Shown here: one piece after another, positions 5,808 to 11,056 of the stretch
How positions within the stretch are numbered: the first letter of the stretch is position 1
Layout of the letters: every line of letters begins with the position of its first letter
Assembly: GCA_964425105.1 (NCBI GenBank)
Contig: CAYRLE010000086.1
Location: forward strand, 1 to 11,056
Length of the DNA stretch: 11,056 nucleotides
From: S012-109 sp964425105
GTDB lineage: Bacteria > Pseudomonadota > Gammaproteobacteria > SZUA-140
Direction: 5' to 3'
The notes under the pieces: model-generated
The model's input: only the letters and a program-made list of their open reading frames with translations
The model's database searches: none
Told to the model about the DNA's origin: nothing
Program-made: the position numbers and the translations under genes

Positions 5808-5816
5808 ATCATAGCA
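5808..5816 (-). promoter_or_regulatory. extended -10 promoter for the pentapeptide-repeat gene
   Basis: On the minus strand TGCTATGAT (plus 5808-5816) is an extended -10 element matching five of six bases of TATAAT. No good -35 is present, as expected for this class. The start would be near 5801, about 95 bases before the ATG. Just upstream, ATACC-TT-GGTAT (plus 5818-5829) is a perfect 5-bp dyad that could be an operator. Confidence 0.4.
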
Positions 5817-5898
5817 GATACCTTGGTATATTGCCTGTTCCCGCTCCCGTTTCCGGTTTGCGGATCGCCACCCCCTGGTGGTGTGGAGTCGTTTGAGC

Positions 5899-7143
5899 TT
5901 ACAGGGTGGTGAGGCGGTCGAAGATGCGGAAGCCGGCCAGATAGGTGCCGGCGGCAGATCCCAGCGAACTCAGCAGGAAGACCAATAGAATACGGGCGAC
6001 GCGGTTGCGCCACCAGCCCTTGAGATGGGTGGTGTCCTGGCGCAGGCGGCTGAAATCCCCCACATTGGGACGGCGCAGGAAAATCTCCATGGCGGCGGTC
6101 ACCATGCCGGCGCCGATGGTGGGGTTGAGGGATGTGATGGGGGCGGCGATGAAGGCGCCAATGACAGTCAGGGGGTGGCCCATGGCGATCAGTGTGCCCA
6201 GGGCGCACAGGGCGCCGTTGATGAGCACCCAGTCGGCAATCAGTTGCCAGCCCAGTTCGCTGCTGTGGCGAAAGCCCATGGCGAAACCGGCGATGATCAG
6301 GGCAACGATCAGCCAGGGGATGAGCTTGGGCCAGCGGCTGGGGGCAGGGACCACGTCGAGTTGGGCGATGATCTCCCGTGGCGGCGGCTGGCCCGCTGGA
6401 TCTTCGTGCAGATAGCGGTCCATGCCCTTGAGGTGCCCGGCACCGACGATGGCCAGGATGTTGCGGTGCTGGCCGTGGCTGATTTCGTCACGGATGCGTG
6501 CCGCCATGTAGCGGTCGCGCTCGTCGATCAGCGGGACATAGAGGGCTTGAGCCTGCTCTGCGAACTGGGTGAAGGTGGACTCCAGGATGTCGCCCTCCTT
6601 GAGACGTTCGATCTCCTCCTCGCTGATGCGGCGCCGCGACATGACGCTACCCAGCAGGCCGCTGATGAGATGGAGGCGCTGCCACCAGGGCACGTTGCGG
6701 TAGATACGTTTCAGGGTGACGGCGATTTCCCGGTCGATGAGCAGCACCGGCAGATGATCGGCGCGGGCGCAGTCGATGGCCATACGCATTTCCGCGCCGG
6801 GCACGATGTCCAGTTGCTCCGCCATGCGCTGCTGGTAGGCGCCGAGGGCGAGATTGGCGGCCACCATGGCGGCTTTCTTTTCCCGCAGCACTTGGAACAG
6901 GTCCATCTTGGCCAGCGCATCGGGGTTGACGATGGCATTGTGGCGGCTGGGGCAGAGTTCGATGGCTACGGCGTCGAAGTGGCCGGAAGTAATCATCTCC
7001 CGCACCTTCTCGGTGCTGGCATGGGAAATATGTGCCGTTCCCAGCAAGGTGATGCTGACACCGTCGAGGTGGATGATCTTTAGGGGCTCGTCGTCGTTGC
7101 GCTCGGGCAGGGCATCCTGCACCTTGTTACATGTTTCAGCCAT
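5899..7143 (-). CDS. TraB/PrgY/GumN-family membrane protein
   Basis: A 414-residue protein with a soluble TraB domain followed by a membrane domain. The hallmark motifs are GTAHIS at 35-40 (H38), VAIELCPSR at 59-67 (E62) and VGAGHLKGM at 233-241 (H237). These conserved Glu and His residues are why the family is proposed to be a metal-dependent hydrolase fold (TIKI/EreA-like). About four hydrophobic segments follow, near 274-292, 299-320, 324-348 and 384-405. In Enterococcus, relatives called TraB and PrgY shut down pheromone activity; the chromosomal role in proteobacteria is not established. It has its own candidate promoter, diverges from the PilZ gene, and is followed at 192 bp by the pentapeptide gene on the same strand. 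The family call is firm, the function open. Confidence 0.9.
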   Translation of the reverse strand: MAETCNKVQDALPERNDDEPLKIIHLDGVSITLLGTAHISHASTEKVREMITSGHFDAVAIELCPSRHNAIVNPDALAKMDLFQVLREKKAAMVAANLALGAYQQRMAEQLDIVPGAEMRMAIDCARADHLPVLLIDREIAVTLKRIYRNVPWWQRLHLISGLLGSVMSRRRISEEEIERLKEGDILESTFTQFAEQAQALYVPLIDERDRYMAARIRDEISHGQHRNILAIVGAGHLKGMDRYLHEDPAGQPPPREIIAQLDVVPAPSRWPKLIPWLIVALIIAGFAMGFRHSSELGWQLIADWVLINGALCALGTLIAMGHPLTVIGAFIAAPITSLNPTIGAGMVTAAMEIFLRRPNVGDFSRLRQDTTHLKGWWRNRVARILLVFLLSSLGSAAGTYLAGFRIFDRLTTL

Positions 7144-7281
7144 TCTCAGTCACTGTGTTTCAGGGGTATGCGGGCCTGCTGTTCTGATGCAGCCAGGAAA
7201 AACGATGGCAAGAGGTGGATCAGGGGGATCGTTCCAGGCAGGTCATCGCTTTGGACAGGCGGGCAGCAAAATCGAGAGATG

Positions 7282-7290
7282 ATTCTAGCA
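7282..7290 (-). promoter_or_regulatory. extended -10 promoter for the TraB-family gene
   Basis: On the minus strand TGCTAGAAT (plus 7282-7290) is an extended -10 with five of six matches to TATAAT. Transcription would start near 7275, leaving a leader of about 130 bases. The -35 region falls inside the 27-bp dyad at 7300-7326. Confidence 0.4.
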
Positions 7291-7299
7291 GGAATGCCG

Positions 7300-7326
7300 C
7301 CGGATAAAAACTGCCATCTTATCCGG
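7300..7326. promoter_or_regulatory. 27-bp dyad between divergent traB-like and PilZ genes, candidate operator
   Basis: CCGGATAA (7300-7307) and TTATCCGG (7319-7326) are perfect 8-bp inverted arms around an 11-base spacer. The dyad overlaps the -35 region of the candidate traB promoter and lies about 90 bases before the PilZ start. Its place between divergent genes and its roughly two-helical-turn spacing suit a dimeric regulator. No T-run follows, so a terminator is less likely. Confidence 0.45.
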
Positions 7327-7398
7327 TAATGATGCGGCGCCGTTCTAAAGTTTCCTCTCGGGCTGACGACTAGCATGGTGAATGTGGCGGACTTGCAT

Positions 7399-7405
7399 GG
7401 GGAGG
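7399..7405 (+). promoter_or_regulatory. Shine-Dalgarno that fixes the PilZ start at GTG
   Basis: GGGGAGG at 7399-7405 is a strong ribosome site exactly nine bases before the GTG at 7415. The in-frame ATGs at 7382 and 7397 have no such site, and the latter overlaps it. Confidence 0.65.
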
Positions 7406-7414
7406 TGTTCAGCG

Positions 7415-7798
7415 GTGGAGGCAGACAGACGGCAGGAAGAGCGGTTGCGCTTCTGCATGGAGGAATGCCGCGGCACTTTTACCATTGAGGCCTTGGGCGA
7501 GGAGTATGAGGTCGAGGAAGTGACGGACCTGTCCCTCTCCGGCATGGGCTTTGAGATGACGGCCTATCTCGATCCCGATACCCCCATCCGGCTCGTCTAT
7601 GAGGAGGATGACCGGCTGATCAGCCTGAGCGGCAAGGTGATCTGGTGTGAGGACCACCCCTCCGTGCATGGCAGCTATCAGTACGGCATCATCTTCGACT
7701 ATTCCGCACGTGACGACAACAGCCAGTTGCTGCTGGCATTGCGCGACTATTTTGCCTTTGAACGGGGCTGTCGCCTGGATTCCGAACTGGAGTTCTGA
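7415..7798 (+). CDS. single-domain PilZ protein, probable c-di-GMP receptor
   Basis: A 127-residue cytoplasmic PilZ domain starting at GTG 7415. Both c-di-GMP-binding motifs are present: R-x3-R in RRQEER at 5-10, and D-x-S-x2-G in DLSLSG at 38-43. The central beta strands GKVIWCED and YQYGIIFDY and a C-terminal helix (about 102-116) match the PilZ barrel. There is no catalytic or membrane domain, so it likely acts as an adaptor binding a partner when c-di-GMP rises. The partner is not identifiable here; no flagellar, pilus or polysaccharide genes are nearby. It diverges from the TraB-family gene. A small hairpin lies 75 bp downstream. Confidence 0.88.
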   Translation: MEADRRQEERLRFCMEECRGTFTIEALGEEYEVEEVTDLSLSGMGFEMTAYLDPDTPIRLVYEEDDRLISLSGKVIWCEDHPSVHGSYQYGIIFDYSARDDNSQLLLALRDYFAFERGCRLDSELEF

Positions 7799-7872
7799 GC
7801 CGTTCCTCTGCGGCGCAGGGACCTGGCGCCTTCCGCAATTCTTCCTTTTATCAGGCAGGGGGGGCGTGTCGT

Positions 7873-7892
7873 TCGCCCATACCTTTGGGCGA
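7873..7892 (+). terminator. hairpin downstream of the PilZ gene, weak terminator candidate
   Basis: TCGCCC (7873-7878) pairs perfectly with GGGCGA (7887-7892) around the loop ATACCTTT. A short TTTT follows only eight bases later, so termination would be weak at best. Confidence 0.3.
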
Positions 7893-7917
7893 GGGGACCT
7901 TTTCCATCATGCCCCAG

Positions 7918-7926
7918 TGGTATATC
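7918..7926 (+). promoter_or_regulatory. possible extended -10 for the cytochrome-DUF302-djlA operon
   Basis: TGGTATATC has the TG-n motif and four of six -10 matches. The start would be near 7933, about 67 bases before the cytochrome ATG. No convincing -35 is seen. Confidence 0.22.
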
Positions 7927-7999
7927 TTGCATCACAAGGGTCGGCGCATGCCGGGTGGGCAGGGCCGGCAAGGAGCAGCGGACACAGGAGTCATGAGGC

Positions 8000-8482
8000 A
8001 TGAACAGGCATTTTCGCTGCCGCTGGATGAATGGCGCCGGCTTACTGCTGCTGTGGTGTGTGTCGATCACCGCCTGCGACAATAACGGCCAGGGCGGTAA
8101 ATCGTTGCCCACCCTCACCGGCAGCGATATCGTACGGAGCCGCGACGAGGCAGTGATCCGCCTGGGTGGTGAAGTCTACCGCCGGCACTGTGCCGGCTGT
8201 CATGGGCCCCAGGCCCAGGGCGATCCCGCCTGGCGTCATCGCAGTGCCGACGGTTTCTATCCGCCGCCGCCCCTGGATGGCAGCGGCCATGCCTGGCATC
8301 ATCCGACGGCGGTCTTGAAGGATGTGATCCGCAATGGCAGCCCGCCGGGACGGGGCAAGATGCCGGCCTGGCGGGGCAAGCTGGATGAAGGAGAGATCAC
8401 GGCCGTTATCGCCTGGTTTCAGTCACTGTGGCCCGACGAGGTCTATGCCGCGTGGTACGATCGGGAGCAGCGCCAGCACTAA
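8000..8482 (+). CDS. lipoprotein mono-heme cytochrome c
   Basis: A 160-residue exported class I cytochrome c. Residues 1-25 are a lipoprotein signal (Arg at 4, 6 and 8, then LLLLWCVS) ending in the lipobox ITAC, so C26 should be lipid-modified. Asp27 follows, which in E. coli keeps lipoproteins in the inner membrane, heme domain facing the periplasm. Heme attaches at CAGCH (64-68), and M121 in GKMPAW is the likely sixth ligand. The end, SLWPDEVYAAWYDRE, is typical of small cytochromes of this type. AGGAG nine bases upstream supports the ATG at 8000. DUF302 begins 23 bp after its stop, in one apparent operon. The electron donor and acceptor are unknown. Confidence 0.92.
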   Translation: MNRHFRCRWMNGAGLLLLWCVSITACDNNGQGGKSLPTLTGSDIVRSRDEAVIRLGGEVYRRHCAGCHGPQAQGDPAWRHRSADGFYPPPPLDGSGHAWHHPTAVLKDVIRNGSPPGRGKMPAWRGKLDEGEITAVIAWFQSLWPDEVYAAWYDREQRQH

Positions 8483-8505
8483 TGTAAAATAGGAGGAGAC
8501 AGTCA

Positions 8506-8904
8506 ATGTATGGATTTCATGTAAGCCTGCAAGGAGACTTCGACAGCGTGGTCGATCAGGTGACCGCGGCCCTTCAGGAGGAAGGCTTCGGCGTGCTCAG
8601 CGACATCGATGTGCAGGCCACGCTGAAGAAAAAGCTGGGCGTGGAGCGGCGCCCCTATCGCATCCTGGGTGCCTGCAATCCGCCTCTGGCCCATCGCGCC
8701 CTGGAGGCCGATCCCGATATCGGCCTGCTGCTGCCCTGCAATGTAGTGGTGCGGGAGGAGGAGGATGGCTCCATCACCGTGGCCTTCATGGATCCCGCTG
8801 CCGTGCTGGGCCTGGTGAACAGAGAGGAGGTGACGCGCCTCGCTGAAGAGGTGCGCGACAAATTGCAGCGTGTGCGCGCCGCCCTGGCGGGGCAGGCCCG
8901 GTGA
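8506..8904 (+). CDS. DUF302 domain protein
   Basis: A 132-residue DUF302 protein with no signal peptide, so cytoplasmic as read. Family landmarks are the opening aromatic GFHVSLQGDFD, the long first helix VVDQVTAALQEEGFGVLSDID, LGACNPPLA around C57, LLPCNVVVREE around C78, and the final segment with FMDPAAVLGL. The two cysteines could bind a ligand or metal, as inference. AGGAGGAG at 8491-8498 is a very strong ribosome site. It is sandwiched between the lipoprotein cytochrome and djlA on the same strand, 23 and 49 bp away. The biochemical function of DUF302 is not established. Confidence 0.9.
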   Translation: MYGFHVSLQGDFDSVVDQVTAALQEEGFGVLSDIDVQATLKKKLGVERRPYRILGACNPPLAHRALEADPDIGLLLPCNVVVREEEDGSITVAFMDPAAVLGLVNREEVTRLAEEVRDKLQRVRAALAGQAR

Positions 8905-8953
8905 GCAGGCCTATGCATCATCACCTGTTCCCTGGAGGTGGAGGCGCTCAGCC

Positions 8954-9754
8954 ATGAGTTGGTGGGGCAAGCTGTTCGGCGGCACCGTGGGTTTCATGCT
9001 GGGCGGCCCCCTGGGGGCCCTGATCGGTGCGGCGCTGGGGCACAATCTCGATGCCAAGGCGCGCCGCATGGGGGCGGCGGAAGGCATGCTGGGTGGGCAG
9101 GAGCGCATCCAGATGGCCTTCTTCACCGCTACCTTCTCCATCATGGGGCACTTGGCCAAGGCCGACGGGCGGGTTTCCGAGAACGAGATCCATCTGGCCC
9201 AGTCGGTGATGGACCAGATGCAACTCAATCCTTCCCTGGAACGCCTCGCCAAGCAGTTGTACCAGGAGGGCAAGCAGTCGGATTTCTCCCTGGACGAGGT
9301 GCTGGAGCAGTTCCGGCGCGAGTGCCGCCGCAGCCACAACCTGCTGCGCATGTTTTTGGAAATCCTCATCCAGACGGCCTATGCGGATGGCGTCATGCAC
9401 CCGGCGGAGCGCGATATCCTGCTTCATATCTGTGACCGTCTGGGGGTCTCACGCCTGGAGTTCGAGCGTCTGGACACCATGGTGCGCGCGGCGCGCGGCT
9501 TCTATGGCAGTGCCGGGGGTAATGTGCGGCAGGGTGCGGAGCACTTGGCGCAGGCCTATGAAATCCTGAATATTCCGGACAGCGCCTCGGATGCGGAGGT
9601 CAAGAAGGCCTATCGGCGCCTCATCAACCAGCATCATCCCGACAAACTGGTGGCCAAGGGGCTGCCGGAGGAGATGATGAAACTGGCGGAACAAAAGACC
9701 CGCGAGATTCGCCAGGCCTATGAAAGGATCCGCGAGGCGCGAGGGTTTCGTTGA
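8954..9754 (+). CDS. djlA: DjlA, membrane-anchored DnaJ-like co-chaperone
   Basis: A 266-residue protein with the same three-part plan as E. coli DjlA (271 residues). A glycine-rich N-terminal segment (about 8-29) is the single membrane anchor. A TerB-like helical domain follows (about 52-175), with FSIMGHLAKADGRVSENEI and AYADGVMHPAERDIL. The C-terminal J domain (about 199-266) carries HPD at 228-230, which stimulates DnaK. The frame is open upstream to 8870, but the ATG at 8954 matches the family N-terminus MSWWGK and has GGAGG nine bases before it. It is the last gene of the cytochrome-DUF302 operon. Djl proteins modulate envelope stress signalling in E. coli; a link to the cytochrome is not established. 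Confidence 0.95.
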   Translation: MSWWGKLFGGTVGFMLGGPLGALIGAALGHNLDAKARRMGAAEGMLGGQERIQMAFFTATFSIMGHLAKADGRVSENEIHLAQSVMDQMQLNPSLERLAKQLYQEGKQSDFSLDEVLEQFRRECRRSHNLLRMFLEILIQTAYADGVMHPAERDILLHICDRLGVSRLEFERLDTMVRAARGFYGSAGGNVRQGAEHLAQAYEILNIPDSASDAEVKKAYRRLINQHHPDKLVAKGLPEEMMKLAEQKTREIRQAYERIREARGFR

Positions 9755-9782
9755 CCGGCCGCCACCCGCGGACATGAAAATA

Positions 9783-9791
9783 TGGTATATT
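9783..9791 (+). promoter_or_regulatory. extended -10 promoter for sspAB within a dyad
   Basis: TGGTATATT (9783-9791) is an extended -10 with five of six matches. It lies inside a 23-bp imperfect dyad, 9773-9795, whose outer arms CATGAA and TTCATG are perfect; nine of eleven positions pair overall. The start would be near 9798, giving a leader of about 180 bases before sspA. The dyad could be an operator controlling this promoter. Confidence 0.45.
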
Positions 9792-9903
9792 CATGCGGCT
9801 TTGCTCAGGAGCATGGAAGTTCAGTTGATGATTTCGCCGGCGCGGCATGACCCCGGCGGCTTCCAAAGGAAGAGGAGCCTAGCCTTCTCTTGGTAGCGCC
9901 CCA

Positions 9904-9930
9904 GCGCCAAGGCGCCCGCCGCCAACGGCG
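9904..9930 (+). promoter_or_regulatory. adjacent hairpins in the sspA leader
   Basis: GCGCC (9904-9908) faces GGCGC (9911-9915), and CGCCG (9917-9921) faces CGGCG (9926-9930) around CCAA. The first has a very tight loop, so alternative pairings between the arms are likely. They lie 48 bases before the sspA start, in the long predicted leader. A regulatory role is possible but not shown. Confidence 0.3.
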
Positions 9931-9977
9931 AGGCCCGCTCAAATTAGCCCAGATAAGGAACGTGGAGAGTAGCAGTA

Positions 9978-10610
9978 ATGGCGACGATTGCCACCAGACG
10001 ACCTGCAATGACCCTTTATTCCCGGCCCGAATGTCCCCTCAGCCACCGTGTCAGAATCGTTCTTGCGGAAAAGAACATCGGTGCGGATGTCATCGATGTG
10101 GATGTCAATAACCCGCCGGAGGATCTCATCGATCTCAACACCTATGAATCCCTGCCGTCCCTGGTGGACCGCGACCTGGTGCTCTACAACTCCCAGATCA
10201 TCATGGAATACCTGGACGAGCGATTCCCCCATCCGCCCCTGATGCCCGTGGATCCCGTCTCCCGCGCCCGCACCCGCATGATGCTCCACCGCATCGACGA
10301 AGACTGGTACCGGATCTTGGACGACATGACCGGCGCTGACAAGGAGCGCGCGGCACAGGCCCGCAAGGCCATTCATGAGGGGCTGATTCTGATGGCCCCC
10401 ATCCTGGCCAAGAAGCCTTTCTTCATGAGCGAGGATTTCGCCCTGGTGGAGTGCAGCCTGGCACCCATCCTCTGGCGTCTGCCCCATTACGGCATCGAGT
10501 TGCCGCCCCAGGCGAAGGCGGTGAAGGGATATGCCAAGCGCCTCTTCGAGCGCGAGGCCTTCCAGGCCAGCCTCTCCGAAGTGGAGCGCGAACTCGGCGC
10601 TGCCTGGTAA
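9978..10610 (+). CDS. sspA: stringent starvation protein A (SspA)
   Basis: A 210-residue RNA-polymerase-associated protein with a glutathione-transferase fold that shapes transcription in stationary phase and stress. The N-terminal thioredoxin-like part runs to about 80. RVRIVLAEK, NPPEDLIDLN and IIMEYLDERFPHPPLMPV are nearly the E. coli sequence, and P84, H85 and P86 of the functional surface pocket are at the same numbers. Residue 92, Tyr in E. coli as I recall it, is Asp here. The start at 9978 matches the E. coli N-terminal length, and GGAG ten bases upstream supports it. sspB follows after 32 bp. In many relatives this pair follows petABC or ribosomal genes; here djlA is upstream. Confidence 0.96.
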   Translation: MATIATRRPAMTLYSRPECPLSHRVRIVLAEKNIGADVIDVDVNNPPEDLIDLNTYESLPSLVDRDLVLYNSQIIMEYLDERFPHPPLMPVDPVSRARTRMMLHRIDEDWYRILDDMTGADKERAAQARKAIHEGLILMAPILAKKPFFMSEDFALVECSLAPILWRLPHYGIELPPQAKAVKGYAKRLFEREAFQASLSEVERELGAAW

Positions 10611-10642
10611 GGCAGCGGCATCATCTTGAAGGCAGTTTTGTC

Positions 10643-11032
10643 ATGGAGATGAGTTCCAGCAGGCCCTATCTGATCCGCGCCATCTATCAGTGGATTTCCG
10701 ACAACGGCCTGACGCCCTATATCCTGGTGGATGCCACCGTCCCCCGCTTGCGGGTGCCGGAACAGTATGTGGAGAACGGCAAGATCATTCTCAATATCAG
10801 CGGCTCGGCCGTCAGTGGCCTGCACATCGACAACGAGTGGATCTGTTTCAGCGCCCGCTTCAGCGGTCAGAAGATGGATGTCACCATTCCCATCAGCGCC
10901 GTGCTCGCCATCTATGCCAAAGAAAACGGGCGCGGTATGGTGATGGAAAACGGCGATGCCCCCAGCCCGCCGCCGGAGGCCCCGCCACCTCAGGACAAGC
11001 CCCGCCGGCCCCATTTGCAGGTAGTGAAGTGA
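10643..11032 (+). CDS. sspB: ClpXP specificity-enhancing factor SspB
   Basis: A 129-residue adaptor that delivers ssrA-tagged proteins to the ClpXP protease. The globular substrate-binding domain (about 7-100) shows RPYLIRAIYQW, LTPYILVDAT, GKIILNIS and AVLAIYAKENG, close to E. coli SspB. A Pro-rich flexible linker (about 105-121) follows. The last residues, RPHLQVVK, are the ClpX-binding tail (E. coli RPALRVVK). The linker is short compared with the longer acidic one in E. coli. GAAGG ten bases before the first ATG supports 10643 over the ATG two codons later. It forms an operon with sspA. Confidence 0.95.
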   Translation: MEMSSSRPYLIRAIYQWISDNGLTPYILVDATVPRLRVPEQYVENGKIILNISGSAVSGLHIDNEWICFSARFSGQKMDVTIPISAVLAIYAKENGRGMVMENGDAPSPPPEAPPPQDKPRRPHLQVVK

Positions 11033-11056
11033 GTGATGCGTGATGAGTAATGAGTG
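11033..11056. repeat. start of a 7-bp tandem repeat array running off the edge
   Basis: Immediately after the sspB stop codon come GTGATGC, GTGATGA and GTAATGA, followed by GTG at the window edge. This is a degenerate 7-bp tandem array of at least three units plus a partial. Its full length is outside the window. Confidence 0.55.

Noticed and set aside
5866..5883. Stem-loop CCACC-CCCT-GGTGG downstream of the TraB-family gene
   Set aside because: Stem is only five to seven pairs with a wobble and no T-run follows on the minus strand, so calling it a terminator is not justified.
6025..7083. 352-codon open frame on the plus strand across the TraB-family gene
   Set aside because: Its composition is the usual GC-rich shadow (Gly, Asp, His, Val rich), and the minus frame carries clear TraB motifs.
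7146..7376. 76-codon minus frame between the TraB-family and PilZ genes
   Set aside because: No family resemblance or ribosome site, and it spans the candidate traB promoter and dyad.

Overview
The window looks like chromosomal DNA of a GC-rich gammaproteobacterium. The grounds are an SspA-SspB pair with an enterobacterial-type pocket motif and ClpX-binding tail, a DjlA co-chaperone, an OxyR whose two redox cysteines fall at the E. coli positions 199 and 208, and a DsbB. A lipoprotein cytochrome c next to a DUF302 protein, and a rubredoxin system beside oxyR, would suit a Chromatiales or Ectothiorhodospiraceae-like redox-versatile bacterium. That lineage is inference; there is no rRNA or other decisive marker here.

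Layout. Positions 1-54 may be the outer end of an insertion sequence lying mostly to the left. On the minus strand follow dsbB (61-579), a cheX-like gene (610-1089) and a small basic protein of unknown function (1183-1506), which has a good sigma70-like promoter and a hairpin-rich leader. Next comes a redox block: fpr (1659-2411, minus) diverges from oxyR (2518-3447, plus), and oxyR is followed by a 56-residue rubredoxin (3577-3747) that overlaps its reductase (3740-4897). Facing these are an exported pentapeptide-repeat protein (4929-5705, minus) and a TraB-family membrane protein (5899-7143, minus). A PilZ protein (7415-7798, plus) diverges from traB. The right third is all plus strand: a lipoprotein cytochrome c, DUF302 and djlA in an apparent operon (8000-9754), then sspA-sspB (9978-11032) with a long structured leader. 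A 7-bp tandem repeat starts right after sspB and runs off the edge.

How the genes may work together. OxyR, ferredoxin/flavodoxin-NADP reductase, rubredoxin and rubredoxin reductase form a plausible peroxide/oxygen-stress electron-transfer neighbourhood. DsbB and the pentapeptide protein, which has a cysteine pair at each end of its solenoid, may be linked through periplasmic disulfide formation. DjlA and SspAB serve protein quality control and stress transcription. PilZ and CheX are single signalling proteins without local partners.

I see no CRISPR array, toxin-antitoxin pair, phage genes, tRNA or rRNA, and no clear new defence system. The most distinctive items are the small basic protein with strong hairpins in and before it, the cysteine-capped pentapeptide protein, the oxyR-rubredoxin block and the cytochrome-DUF302-DjlA operon. 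No stretch longer than 300 bases lacks a gene, provided the 1183-1506 gene is real; if it is not, 1090-1658 would be a 569-base structured region.
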